NCBI RefSeq assembly: GCF_900302455.1
Contig: NZ_ONZG01000004.1
Span: 1-64,000 of the forward strand
Length of the DNA: 64,000 bases
Reading direction: 5' to 3'
Source: Falsiruegeria mediterranea M17
GTDB taxonomy: Bacteria > Pseudomonadota > Alphaproteobacteria > Rhodobacterales > Rhodobacteraceae
Shown here: in pieces, positions 17,492 to 26,506 of the stretch
Layout: the number at the start of each line of letters is the position of its first letter
How positions within the stretch are numbered: the stretch's first letter is position 1
The notes under the pieces: generated by a model
Told to the model about the DNA's origin: nothing
Database searches by the model: none
The model's input: the letters and a program-made list of their open reading frames with translations, nothing else
Position numbers and translations under genes: made by a program

Positions 17492-18523
17492 ATGGGAAAC
17501 GCTCGTCTCGACTACATCTGGCTGGACGGCTACGATATTGCAAACATCCGGACAAAGGCACAAATCCACCCGGATAGCTCGTATAACGGGTCTGTCGAAG
17601 ACACCCCGAAATGGGGCTTCGATGGCAGTTCGACGCAGCAGGCCGAGGGCCATGATTCCGACTGCATCCTGCAGCCGGTTCGCGTCTATCCAAACCCCTT
17701 CAGACAAAACGCCTATCTCGTTTTGTGCGAAGTTTTTCATAGGGATGGACGCCCCCACGAGACCAACACGCGAAATCTGATCGATCGGGACTCCGAAGCC
17801 GAATTCTGGTTTGGATTTGAGCAGGAATACATACTGATGACCTCGAATGGCCGTCCTGTCGGCTTTCCGGACGGCGGTTTTCCTGAGCCCCAGGGCCCCT
17901 ATTATTGCGCCGTCGGAGCGCACCGCGTCGAAGCAAGGGAATTGGTCGATGAACACTGGGACGCTTGCCTTGCCGCCGACCTCGGGGTGACCGGGATCAA
18001 CGCCGAGGTCATGCTGGGTCAGTGGGAATTTCAGTGTTTTGGCAAGGGCGCCCTTCGCGCGGCCGACGACCTGATTGTAGCAAGATTCCTCCTTCAACTC
18101 ATCACCGAGAAGTACGATCTGATTGCGACCCTCGATCCGAAACCGATCTCCGGGGATTGGAACGGCTCGGGCATGCACTCGAACTTTTCGTATGACTACC
18201 TGCGCGATGTTGGCGGACAAGACTATATCGAAGCGCTCTGTGAAGGCTTCCGGCCGTTCCACCAGGATCACATCGATGTTTATGGTGCCGGAAACGAACG
18301 AAGATTGACTGGATCTCATGAAACGGCCTCTATCGATCAGTTCAGTTTTGGGGCATCGAACCGAGGTGCATCAATCCGCATCCCGCTTTACACTACGACA
18401 CATGACTGGAAAGGGTATCTTGAGGACCGGCGTCCGGCGTCTGATGCTGACCCATATCTCGTCGTAGACCGCATTATGCGTACGGTCAAAGTGGCTCATG
18501 AGGCAGCGCTAAAAGCAGTCTAG
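17492..18523 (+). CDS. glnII: Glutamine synthetase type II (eukaryotic-type, GSII)
   Basis: Glutamate, ammonia and ATP give glutamine in the cytoplasm. The length of 343 residues fits GSII, not the roughly 470-residue GSI. Diagnostic segments are KWGFDGSSTQQAEGHDSD near residue 50, FGFEQEY with metal-binding glutamates, GINAEVMLGQWEFQ, NGSGMHSNFS (ATP/ammonium region) and NRGASIRIP (glutamate-binding Arg). Unlike GSI, family members are not adenylylated, so control is probably transcriptional. The start at 17492 has AAGGAGAAAA upstream. It is next to a locus with two ammonium transporters, suggesting coordinated ammonium uptake and assimilation. Confidence 0.95.
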   Translation: MGNARLDYIWLDGYDIANIRTKAQIHPDSSYNGSVEDTPKWGFDGSSTQQAEGHDSDCILQPVRVYPNPFRQNAYLVLCEVFHRDGRPHETNTRNLIDRDSEAEFWFGFEQEYILMTSNGRPVGFPDGGFPEPQGPYYCAVGAHRVEARELVDEHWDACLAADLGVTGINAEVMLGQWEFQCFGKGALRAADDLIVARFLLQLITEKYDLIATLDPKPISGDWNGSGMHSNFSYDYLRDVGGQDYIEALCEGFRPFHQDHIDVYGAGNERRLTGSHETASIDQFSFGASNRGASIRIPLYTTTHDWKGYLEDRRPASDADPYLVVDRIMRTVKVAHEAALKAV

Positions 18524-18587
18524 CTCGAGGGAGCGGTCTGTAGGATGGCGAGGATCGAGATTTAGAAGACGATCTTCGCAGGCGGGA

Positions 18588-18619
18588 GGAAGCGGCACGT
18601 TCCTGAACGTGCAGCTTCC
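18588..18619 (+). repeat. Inverted repeat after glnII, possible transcription stop or processing hairpin
   Basis: GGAAGCGGCACGTTC and GAACGTGCAGCTTCC are separated by two bases and pair except at a small bulge. There is no clear T-run after it, so it is not a typical intrinsic terminator. It lies 65 nt after glnII and just ahead of the MASE1 gene. Confidence 0.45.
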
Positions 18620-18630
18620 TAGCTCCGGGA

Positions 18631-19254
18631 ATGGGAACGCTCACCGGTAACCTGAGAAAGAGGGATCGGCATTTGCCCACTAACGAAACTCAGAAGAAAG
18701 GCTTGCCAATAGGCCCAAAGTTTTTTGGTATTTTCGTTTTGTACTTCTTTGTTAGTTGGGCTCTGGGCATACTCAGCCTGACACTGGCGGCTAATTACGA
18801 CGGTGTTGCGATCATCTGGTTGCCTGCCGGTTCTGCTCTTGTTGCGCTGGTCTTTATAGATATGCGGCTTTGGCCAAGCATTGCTTTGGCAGTATTGGCT
18901 TCTAACCTGTATTACGGATCAGGCATCCAAGCCGCCGTTGGAATTGGAGTCGGGAGCACTTTGGGCGCGATCATAGCTGCATTGGCCCTGCGAACTCTCG
19001 GCCCTTGGGGGGAGTTCTCAATCTTTTACAAAGCCCTTAAGCTGGGCACCTTCGGAGCAGCAATCAGCGCAGCCATTAGCGCCACAATTGGTGTCGCATC
19101 TCTTTATCTCGCTGGATTTATGCCGATTTCAGAATTCGCAATAAATTGGGGTCGGTGGGTACTGGGAGATTCAGTCGGGATCTTCTTGTTTAGCTCGTTT
19201 GTCCTGATTTATTGCATGCTATGGGGGCATGAAAGCAACGACGCTGAGCCGTGA
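18631..19254 (+). CDS. Orphan MASE1-domain membrane protein
   Basis: The product has 207 residues and about six to eight membrane helices. The segment IIWLPAGSALVALVFIDMRLWPSI matches the opening of MASE1 sensor domains, which normally precede a kinase, GGDEF or other cytoplasmic output domain. Here the protein stops just after the last membrane helix, so any output must be a separate protein. The ATG at 18631 has a weak ribosome site; TTG at 18674 behind AAAGAGGGA is a plausible alternative that removes a charged leader. It stands 122 nt upstream of the SulP-STAS-cNMP gene on the same strand. A truncated former sensor kinase is the other reading. Confidence 0.75.
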   Translation: MGTLTGNLRKRDRHLPTNETQKKGLPIGPKFFGIFVLYFFVSWALGILSLTLAANYDGVAIIWLPAGSALVALVFIDMRLWPSIALAVLASNLYYGSGIQAAVGIGVGSTLGAIIAALALRTLGPWGEFSIFYKALKLGTFGAAISAAISATIGVASLYLAGFMPISEFAINWGRWVLGDSVGIFLFSSFVLIYCMLWGHESNDAEP

Positions 19255-19376
19255 CGCAACGCTATTCACCTGGCTTCTCGAAAAGATTGACACGCTATTT
19301 CGATTGCAAGCCACAAGCCTAAGAAACAGCGCTCCTGTAATAGGTCAACGATAAAGCTGAGTAGGAAGTAGGATTT

Positions 19377-21608
19377 ATGCAGACAGGCTGGAAACAGGAG
19401 TTGAAGGAAAACTTGCGTGGCGCCGTTGTTGTCCCAAGTATCACCGCCGGACTGGTTGCGGGTGTTCTGACTGTCACCTTCATGTTTTCCTACTCGGCCG
19501 TGATATTTACCGGCGAGCTCTCCGGTTACGTTCCACGAGCGACAGGGCAACTTCTGTTTGGCGGTGTTGTCATTGCGCTCGTCCTCGGGCTCTTCAGCGA
19601 ACTTCGCGGCGTTGTGGCTTTGCCGCAAGACAACCCAACGGCAATCATCGCTGTCATGATTGCAACTCTATCCCAACTTCCCGGGAGCGCTCTCTCACCT
19701 GAGATACTGTTTGCCCAGGCAGTCGTAATAATGGTGGTGTCGACTGCTCTTTCAGGCGTGATCTTCTACCTCGTCGGCCGGTGGCGGCTAGCGGCATTTG
19801 TTCAGCTGATACCATATCCAGTTATCGCTGGTTTTTTAGCGGCAACGGGGTGGTTGCTTTTCAAGGGCTCCTTCAGCGTAATGGCGGATCAAGCGTTTGA
19901 TTTCACCCAACTCACTGCGCTCGGCGAAGTGATGCATCTCTGGCTGCCCGGAGCCGTATTCGCTCTCATTACATTGTTCGTGTCCCTCAAATACTCCAAT
20001 GTTTTCATCATGCCTGGGCTCATCTTAAGCGCGGTGGCACTCTTTCATATAACTCTGTTTCTAAGTGGCGCTTCAAGCCAGGAAGCCATTGCCCATGGCT
20101 GGTTGCTGCAACCATTTGGAGAGGGCGCATTGTGGCAGCCAGTACCTCTTTCCACCTTCCTTGCAGCCGATTGGACATTGTTTGTGGCAGAATTCACCGG
20201 GCTGGCCACTATTCTTTCGATCGCGCTCATCTCGGTACTTCTGAACCTCACAGCGCTCGAGTCAGCCTTTAACCGTGACATAGATGTCCATCGCGAGATG
20301 CGCTTGGCTGGTATTGCAAACCTTCTTGCTGCGCCCGGCGGAAGCCTTGTGGGATATCATTATGTTAGCCTCTCTACTCTTGGGCGTCGGATGCGAGGAG
20401 GTAGTCGGCTCGTTGGGGTCGTAGTCGCAGTGTTCTGCCTTCTTACGATGACAGTCGGAGCTGGTGCTCTGTCAGTATTCCCAAAATTTGTGCTTGGCGG
20501 CTTGGTAATGTTCATCGGACTGGGCTTCCTTTATGATTGGGTGGTCAAAAGCTGGTCCAGTCTCGGGCGCGGTGACGTTGCGATAATCTTTGCGATCCTC
20601 TTTGTTGTCGAGTTTATCGGGTTTCTGGAGGGTGTTGCGACCGGTGTGGCCGCGGCTGTTGTGTTGTTCGTAGTCAGCTACAGCAAGATAAACGTTGTTC
20701 GCTTGGTGATGGATGGAAATGATTTCTCGAGCAACGTCGATCGCCCGGATGACCACCGAAAGGCCTTGTCCTCCGAGGGACAGAAGATTCTATATCTCAA
20801 ACTCCATGGTTTCATCTTCTTTGCATCCTCAATCAAACTTTACGAGGAAGTGGTAGAAGCCCTGACAAGAGAATCTGGCCCGCCTGAGTTTGTCATCCTT
20901 GATTTTCAGCTAGTGTCTGGTTTGGACACTTCTGCTGTTCACGGTTTGGTCAAAATCAAGAAAAAGGCGCTGGAGGTCGGAACGCAACTCGCCTTGGCTC
21001 ACGTCCCCGCAGAAATCGATCAACAATTGCATGAGGAAGAGTTCCTTGATGGTGACGCTGTTATCGAGCCAATCTTTAAGGATGCAGACTGCGCCCTGGA
21101 ATGGTGCGAAGATTTCCTTCTCAGAACGGCTGGCGTTGATCCAAGCCCAAAAGCTTTGCCGATTGATGATAGGTTGATTGAGGTTTTTAAGGCCAAGGCT
21201 GTTGTTCAAAAGTTCCGAAGTTACTTGGAAACGACTGAATTCTCTCAGGGCGACGTAGTTTCACAACCCGGCATTAAGCAGCGTTTGCTGCACTTCATCG
21301 AGCAAGGGACCGTTTCCATCTATCTCGATGAATTGGATGGCGAAAAGCATAGAATAAGAAGCGCGGGCCCTGGTTCGATGGTCGGCGTCGCCAGCTTTTT
21401 TAGGCAAGGAAACGTGGGGACGCTTGCGGTAGGCATAGCGGACAGCAAAGGAACCGCTCATGTTTTGACAGATGTCGCATTCGAACGCATGAAGTCCGAA
21501 GATCCGGAAGTGGCCCTGAAGTTCCAGACGTACGCGCTCGAATACGTTTCAGATCGGTTGGCAAGCAACTTGCGAACGCTTGCTTTGGTCCTTCGCCTCG
21601 AAGAATAA
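19377..21608 (+). CDS. SulP/SLC26 anion transporter with STAS and cNMP-binding-like domains
   Basis: This is a 743-residue inner membrane transporter. About twelve membrane helices of the SulP core fill the first 450 residues. A STAS domain follows at about 470-590, with FVILDFQLVSGLDTSAVHGL containing the conserved D-S/T region. Residues about 610-740 form a cyclic-nucleotide-binding-type barrel (FSQGDVVSQPGIKQRLLHFI, GPGSMVGVASF). Substrates of the family include sulfate, bicarbonate and dicarboxylates; the actual one is not determinable. The cNMP-like tail echoes that of the MscS-type protein nearby and suggests control by the same kind of small ligand. The start at 19377 is preceded by GGAAGTAGG. 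Confidence 0.9.
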   Translation: MQTGWKQELKENLRGAVVVPSITAGLVAGVLTVTFMFSYSAVIFTGELSGYVPRATGQLLFGGVVIALVLGLFSELRGVVALPQDNPTAIIAVMIATLSQLPGSALSPEILFAQAVVIMVVSTALSGVIFYLVGRWRLAAFVQLIPYPVIAGFLAATGWLLFKGSFSVMADQAFDFTQLTALGEVMHLWLPGAVFALITLFVSLKYSNVFIMPGLILSAVALFHITLFLSGASSQEAIAHGWLLQPFGEGALWQPVPLSTFLAADWTLFVAEFTGLATILSIALISVLLNLTALESAFNRDIDVHREMRLAGIANLLAAPGGSLVGYHYVSLSTLGRRMRGGSRLVGVVVAVFCLLTMTVGAGALSVFPKFVLGGLVMFIGLGFLYDWVVKSWSSLGRGDVAIIFAILFVVEFIGFLEGVATGVAAAVVLFVVSYSKINVVRLVMDGNDFSSNVDRPDDHRKALSSEGQKILYLKLHGFIFFASSIKLYEEVVEALTRESGPPEFVILDFQLVSGLDTSAVHGLVKIKKKALEVGTQLALAHVPAEIDQQLHEEEFLDGDAVIEPIFKDADCALEWCEDFLLRTAGVDPSPKALPIDDRLIEVFKAKAVVQKFRSYLETTEFSQGDVVSQPGIKQRLLHFIEQGTVSIYLDELDGEKHRIRSAGPGSMVGVASFFRQGNVGTLAVGIADSKGTAHVLTDVAFERMKSEDPEVALKFQTYALEYVSDRLASNLRTLALVLRLEE

Positions 21609-22279
21609 TATAGCAGCCGGGAATTTTACTCTGCCTAATTTGACCGACTCGTGGATAAGCAATTATTTTGCTGTGTTTAGGCTCAGAGGCGCCATTGATT
21701 TCCGGCTTGCAGCGTGGTTCATCTCGCGGAAAACGAGCGGCGATAATGCGTAACGTCATCGCATTCAGTATAGATTTAGGGGTTGGAACAACGGGGGATT
21801 TCTGGTTCATCGAAGCTCCTTTGGAGCGAAGATGAAAGGAACTCGGAATACCGAATGATGTCGCTGACAAGCTGATCAGGAGCACCAAGCGAAAGACCGT
21901 AGAACCGCCAAGGGTCATCTCAACCACGGTCTCCTCGTCAAGGCCCGCTCGCTTGTGGCCCTAGTCCACACCCTCCTCATCCATTGCGCGGACCCGACCG
22001 TGACAAGGCCTTACGTGACGAAGCGCGAGATCACGACCTCGAAAGGTAAACATGAGTTGCAAAATGAATCTTGCAAGTCACTGAAGTATAACCCATTTTT
22101 CCACAAATCATCACAGCATGGATTCTACAGCATGGCTGGACGGCAGGTTAACATTTGAGTCCAGACTTTGGTGCTCTTCGCAGCATTCGGTAAAAAGGGC
22201 TCAGTCCTGCCGCCTACTGCAGGATGTACGAAGGCCTGGTCTGGATTGGCGAACGGCAATAGCCGCCCGCCAACGTCGT
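21609..22279. other. Intergenic stretch of about 670 bp, no supported gene
   Basis: Open frames exist on both strands but none shows a recognisable protein, a good ribosome site or consistent codon use. It separates the SulP gene from an integrase-like gene facing it. Decayed mobile DNA would explain it, but I cannot identify any remnant. Confidence 0.4.
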
Positions 22280-22912
22280 TCAGATGTCTATTCGTTCAGC
22301 GATGCTTAGCGCATCTTCCAACTCAACGCCCAGATAACGCACTGTGCTATCGACCTTGGTGTGGCCCAACAAAAGTTGCACGGCGCGAAGGTTGCCCGTC
22401 TTGCGGTAAATCTCCGCAGCTTTGGTTCGACGCATCGAGTGGGTCCCGTATCCGCTGGGTTCCAGGCCAATTGCTGTCACCCAGTCACGAACAAGTCGAC
22501 CGTATTGACGTGTTGAGATATGCGGGCGGTCATGGAAACGGCTTGGGAACATAAACCGGCACCCGATCATTCCAGGTGATCTTACCCACGCAATGACTGT
22601 TTCCCTCGTGTTTTCAGTCAGTTCGAACTGAACGGGTTTCTTGGTTTTGCTCTGAATTATTGAAACCCGCTCGCGAACGCGGTCATCTTTGACCAGATCC
22701 GCCACGGCGAGTTTGACCAGATCACACCCGCGCAGCTTGCTATCGATTGCAACGTTGAACAGTGCAAGATCGCGTAGATAGCCTGCAAGTTCGAGCCGGG
22801 CACGAATGGCCCAAACCTGTTTCGGAAGCAGAGGTCGTTTCTGACCGATGATCCGTCCTTTGTTCCATGCTTTGCGTTTTAGGGTGACTGCGGGAAGTTG
22901 GACTCTTGGCAT
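22280..22912 (-). CDS. Small tyrosine recombinase (integrase family)
   Basis: The product is 210 residues from ATG 22912, preceded by GGAGGGCATATT; the longer upstream frame is not supported. It contains the catalytic half of phage-type integrases: Arg in SKLRGCDLVKL, HSMRRTKA with the H-x-x-R box, GHTKVDST, and Tyr in VRYLGV. The N-terminal core-binding domain is mostly missing, as in a recurrent group of about 200-residue stand-alone integrases in proteobacteria. No attachment repeats or other mobile genes are visible around it. It may be a solitary remnant or a domesticated recombinase. Confidence 0.88.
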   Translation of the reverse strand: MPRVQLPAVTLKRKAWNKGRIIGQKRPLLPKQVWAIRARLELAGYLRDLALFNVAIDSKLRGCDLVKLAVADLVKDDRVRERVSIIQSKTKKPVQFELTENTRETVIAWVRSPGMIGCRFMFPSRFHDRPHISTRQYGRLVRDWVTAIGLEPSGYGTHSMRRTKAAEIYRKTGNLRAVQLLLGHTKVDSTVRYLGVELEDALSIAERIDI

Positions 22913-23162
22913 AATATGCCCTCCAATCCTCCCTCCTAACCCAGACATCAGCACCGCGCTGACAAAGAGTGCATAGCATCCAGGTGAATGGCCGTTGTCC
23001 GAAGTCGCTGGCAAGCGGCGTTTCTGCATACGCATTAGGCAGCGAAGAGCCCTTCTCAGACCTTGATTGCGTGCGCAGCATTCAAAACGTTTGGCTAGGA
23101 CTCTCGGCTGGATTCGACGACGAAGAAAAAGGATGTTTAAGGTTGTCAGACCATTTCGCACA

Positions 23163-23636
23163 ATGGAGAATCAAATGCGTCGATCAATCCTAACGCTGCT
23201 AATGGCAATGGGGATATTAGGCGGCCCCGCGTCGTCCCAACCGCTTTTGGAAGAGTCCGAGGCCTTCAATCCCTACAGCGAGACGGCGATGGCAATTACC
23301 GGCCCAGTGATCTTGTCCACCAATCGAATGGTTTTCGAAACCGGCAGATTTCTTGATCTCGAAGTTCATGACCCTCGCGCTGCCGGCAGTTGGGGCGCGT
23401 CAGGTGATGTGCCTGTTGCTCAGGTATTCCGTGTTTCAGGGGATGTCGGAACCTTGCGGCGGGGAAACACGCTTTGTGGCGACCAGCCAATAACCTATAT
23501 GGCAGCCTGGGACGAGGAAGGCTCCGGTTTCAACTATCTAGGCATCGCAATGTTCACAGGGATAGGCGCGCCTACAAGCATTGCCGACCAGACGATGTGC
23601 GCGACCTATTTCTTCTCGATGAATGTTGGGGACTAG
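23163..23636 (+). CDS. Exported hypothetical protein
   Basis: The product is about 157 residues. MRRSILTLLMAMGILGGPASSQ is a clear Sec signal peptide, so the mature protein is periplasmic. The start may be ATG 23163 or the ATG four codons later; neither has a strong ribosome site. The mature part looks like a beta-rich domain, and two cysteines late in the protein (TLCGD, TMCAT) could form a disulfide. The family is not recognised. It converges with the small lipoprotein gene at 23.7-24.0 kb. Confidence 0.65.
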   Translation: MENQMRRSILTLLMAMGILGGPASSQPLLEESEAFNPYSETAMAITGPVILSTNRMVFETGRFLDLEVHDPRAAGSWGASGDVPVAQVFRVSGDVGTLRRGNTLCGDQPITYMAAWDEEGSGFNYLGIAMFTGIGAPTSIADQTMCATYFFSMNVGD

Positions 23637-23700
23637 TTCAGAAGTTGCCCCAGCATATTCGACCGGGCGGGCCATTCATCGCCTAGTGCAAGCATGTGGT

Positions 23701-24003
23701 TCAGCGGTAGTGAATGCTGAACAATGAGAAGCTGTTGGTCTGGGTGATTACAAGCGCTCCCGTTTCCGCCATTAGGCTTGTCATTGCTGCACTTCCCGTC
23801 GGACAGGCCACAAGATCTGCCGCATCGTCGAGAAATTCGACCGTAAACGCCGTTTCGCCCACAAGTTGGCATTCGTCTACATCGCTTCTGTAACCGCGGA
23901 CGAAGTTCAGTTCCGGGTCAGGTTCGCTGATCGCGACTTCCGAGGTGGTTTCGACGCATCCCGTCACGGCCAGCACCAAAGCGCAGGCGCCGATGCAAGG
24001 CAT
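23701..24003 (-). CDS. Small predicted lipoprotein
   Basis: The product is 100 residues from ATG 24003, preceded by AAAAGG. MPCIGACALVLAVTGC ends in a lipobox-like LAVTGC, so the protein is probably processed at Cys16 and anchored by lipid. The mature part has two further cysteines (DECQL, LVACP). The family is not recognised. The longer upstream frame overlaps the preceding gene and is not preferred. It is the last gene of a set of three small exported proteins on this strand, beginning at 25.35 kb. Confidence 0.65.
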   Translation of the reverse strand: MPCIGACALVLAVTGCVETTSEVAISEPDPELNFVRGYRSDVDECQLVGETAFTVEFLDDAADLVACPTGSAAMTSLMAETGALVITQTNSFSLFSIHYR

Positions 24004-24032
24004 AACCTTTTCGACGAAGCGCTCGATAAACT

Positions 24033-24554
24033 CTACTCCCACACTGCACCCGTGCTGCGCCAGACTTTTTCTTCTGCATCCCAAACACTGGCCACGACGC
24101 AGGGCGTTGGGTTGATACCGTCACATTGCGAGCCATGCACATCCGCCAAAAGCACGCGGAACGGGCCGATGTTCGCCGTGTCCCATCCCTGATTGAGAAG
24201 CGAGAACACACGATCCTCGATCAGGAAGTGAGACATGCAACCTCCTGTGCCGCAATAGAGCGACACAGCGGTGGAGCAGGCGAACCCGGACTCGTTCAGA
24301 ACCCAGTCACGATGGATGTCGCCGTCAAGATCGACCCGGCGCATGGCTCCAAATTCAAGGGCGAACTGTCCGTTCTCGAAATCCGAACATGCCTGCCGTG
24401 CGACCTCGACTTTTTCCAGCAACTGAAAAGGCAGTTCGGACAAATCTTGCGCGTTTGCCGAAGCAGTGCATAGAGCCGCAAACACGGCATAAAGAGCGAC
24501 CGTCCATCGTCGAGCAGCAACCCGTTTGCCCGTTCCGGCTAGCTGGTGTCCCAT
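24033..24554 (-). CDS. Exported hypothetical protein
   Basis: The product is 173 residues from ATG 24554, behind GGAGAGACGGAG. The signal peptide is MGHQLAGTGKRVAARRWTVAL followed by a hydrophobic core, with cleavage near SANAQ. The mature protein has several Cys (ARQACSDF, FACSTAV, YCGTGGCMSHF, PTPCVVA), suggesting disulfides. DLDGDIHRDWVLNESG resembles FG-GAP-like or DUF-type periplasmic proteins that compare a stored value. The family is not identified. It is 28 nt downstream of another exported protein gene on the same strand. Confidence 0.7.
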   Translation of the reverse strand: MGHQLAGTGKRVAARRWTVALYAVFAALCTASANAQDLSELPFQLLEKVEVARQACSDFENGQFALEFGAMRRVDLDGDIHRDWVLNESGFACSTAVSLYCGTGGCMSHFLIEDRVFSLLNQGWDTANIGPFRVLLADVHGSQCDGINPTPCVVASVWDAEEKVWRSTGAVWE

Positions 24555-24582
24555 CTCCGTCTCTCCAGCCTTCAGATGTGTT

Positions 24583-25353
24583 TCAATTACATTGTTCGTA
24601 GGTGTAATCGCCGAATTCGATCCAGTTCCGCCCCTCATCGCTGAAGACAAGGAACTCTGACCGGTCTTCGCCCAATAGCGCGACCTCGAAGCCCGCTGGT
24701 GGTTGGGAGTTTCCGAAGAAACTGTATGAGGTCATCGCGCGTACGGTCTCGCCATTGACGGTCACGATGGCATCCCACTGGTCACCTGGTTGACCAACCA
24801 TCGCGTATTCGATGACCCTCTGAACGGCACCACCTCCACAATAGACAATACCTTCGGGTGCCTCCATGGTTTGAGAGACAGACGCGCCAGAATTGCAGGC
24901 CGCTCGCAGCGATTTGATAGCCGCGGATGATCCTTTGAGTGTGAAGATACCGTACGTGATATCCTGCTCGACCATCGAAAGGTTCAGAACTGCGTTTTGC
25001 GCGATCTGATCCAAAACGAAATCATAGTCGTCTTGCTCGAAGAAACGGACTTCGACCGGATAGTTGTCGACAATCGAGATATCCGCATTCGCCGACCCCG
25101 CCTGGAATGCGCCAACCTCGGTCGAGCCATCCTTCATGAAGCGGAATGACAGGCCTTGCTTGGCAACGATGTCCTGTGCGTCTTCATAACCCGCTGGCGC
25201 GAAACGGACCCGGTCGCATTGCAACTCCAGCGTCATATTGTCCGTCTGGATGAAGGCGTTGGCATTGGACGGCCCGCTAAAATTCCATTCAGCCGAAGCA
25301 GGGGATGACATCAATATTGAGAGGACCGTGCCGGCGATCAGATGTTTTTTCAT
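24583..25353 (-). CDS. Exported hypothetical protein
   Basis: The product has 256 residues. MKKHLIAGTVLSILMSSPASA is a classical Sec signal. The mature part is probably periplasmic and beta-rich, with Cys in LELQCDRVRF, RAACNSG and IVYCGGG and a final YEQCN. I cannot name the family. It is first in a set of three exported protein genes on the minus strand (ending 23701), with 28-30 nt gaps, so they probably form one transcript. Confidence 0.7.
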   Translation of the reverse strand: MKKHLIAGTVLSILMSSPASAEWNFSGPSNANAFIQTDNMTLELQCDRVRFAPAGYEDAQDIVAKQGLSFRFMKDGSTEVGAFQAGSANADISIVDNYPVEVRFFEQDDYDFVLDQIAQNAVLNLSMVEQDITYGIFTLKGSSAAIKSLRAACNSGASVSQTMEAPEGIVYCGGGAVQRVIEYAMVGQPGDQWDAIVTVNGETVRAMTSYSFFGNSQPPAGFEVALLGEDRSEFLVFSDEGRNWIEFGDYTYEQCN

Positions 25354-25428
25354 AGGTAACCTTCTTATTCGTTTAGTAGCGTTTCGTTAGGCCGCTGAAA
25401 AAAATCCTGACGAAGTCACAATGTCGTT

Positions 25429-25944
25429 TTAGACCGCAGGTGGGCCGTAGTCATTCGCACCTTCCTCTGACGGTCGGCTTAGCCACCAGATCATCAGTAC
25501 TGAGAGTATGAGTTGAACAACCCCAACAACCATCAAGCCGGTGGTGCCGAGAAGGGCCGCTGGGCCTCTTAACGCATCAGGGTCGTCCGCACCTTGCTCG
25601 AGAACTGAGAACACGGCGACGCCGCTGAAAACCATAAACATGGTTGCAATGCTGAGCGCTGCGGGCAAAAGCAGGTACCAGCCTGGTCTTCCAGTATCGT
25701 GCAAACGACGCCATCCGGCGGCCAGCATGGGTATGACAACTGCAAGTTGGAAAATTGGTGTGATGACTTGGTTACTCTCTCCAGTTTCAGGGTTCATGCC
25801 GAACAGAGAGGCGTCGACAATTGCCAAGGCAATGCTGACGATGACGACAAACAACACAAACCACCAGTACTCGGACCGCAACGCGCGCCCCGAAAAAACG
25901 AAGTATTTTGCAAGGCATGTCTTTATCGCGTCAACGAAACCCAT
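25429..25944 (-). CDS. DUF805 family inner membrane protein
   Basis: The product has 171 residues. The N-terminus MGFVDAIKTCLAKYFVFSGRALRSEYWWFVLF is the hallmark of DUF805 (YhaH/YhaI-like) proteins: F-G-R-x-x-R-x-E-Y-W-x-F followed by membrane helices. GWRRLHDTGRPGWYLLLP is the second conserved block. Four membrane helices are predicted. The role of the family is unknown. It stands alone, 75 nt upstream of the exported-protein set. Confidence 0.88.
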   Translation of the reverse strand: MGFVDAIKTCLAKYFVFSGRALRSEYWWFVLFVVIVSIALAIVDASLFGMNPETGESNQVITPIFQLAVVIPMLAAGWRRLHDTGRPGWYLLLPAALSIATMFMVFSGVAVFSVLEQGADDPDALRGPAALLGTTGLMVVGVVQLILSVLMIWWLSRPSEEGANDYGPPAV

Positions 25945-26506
25945 CTTTTTGTTCTACCCGAATACGTTGACGAGTACTTTCTGACACAACGCGACATCTT
26001 TCAAGCCTTAGTCAACCTACTCAGTCGCTGCACCTGCAACAGGCTGCTTCGTCCCGCAGTGTGTGAATTCGACCGTTGATCTTCGCTGCGGCTTGCATGA
26101 ACGACCGGTTTTCCCGCTGCGTGGCGGCATCGGATTTTACGCTTATGCGGCATTTTTCGCGCTGCGAGCGCACGCAGCACAAAATACGAATTTACAAGTA
26201 GGGCTCTGAGCGGTCGTAGCGGGCCCGGTAGTCCAACGACCGCTTTAAACAACCGAATGTCCGGGCATCGGGACACGCCGCTGAAAGCGTTGAATTTTCT
26301 GTGTTTCAGGAATGGCTGCTTACGGAGCGCAGTCCAAGCTTACCCCGCTGCGCCGCCGCAAGTCCGCTCTGAGCCCAGAGCGGAAGATGAACCTCCCGCC
26401 TCTATGAAAGGTGTACTAATCCGTAATTTCGGTTTTGGGGTCGCGTTGTGCAAACCCAGACGCCTCGAGTGGAATCCCTTTAGACTGTCACTTACTGACT
26501 TGATGC
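25945..26506. other. Intergenic stretch of about 560 bp, no supported gene
   Basis: No convincing coding frame is present. It contains the 15-mer GTCCAACGACCGCTT also found next to the IS256 insertion at 1.58 kb, plus several GC-rich fragments related to CGCTGCG/GACCGGTTTTCCCGCTGCG. It may hold degenerate intergenic repeats of a kind common in this bacterial group. Confidence 0.4.

Noticed and set aside
21400-21927. 175-codon minus-strand frame overlapping the end of the SulP gene
   Set aside because: It has no domain or ribosome site and overlaps a well-supported gene by about 200 bp.
22280-23161. Longer 293-residue version of the small integrase
   Set aside because: The extra N-terminal part has no similarity and overlaps the promoter region; the ATG at 22912 has a good ribosome site.
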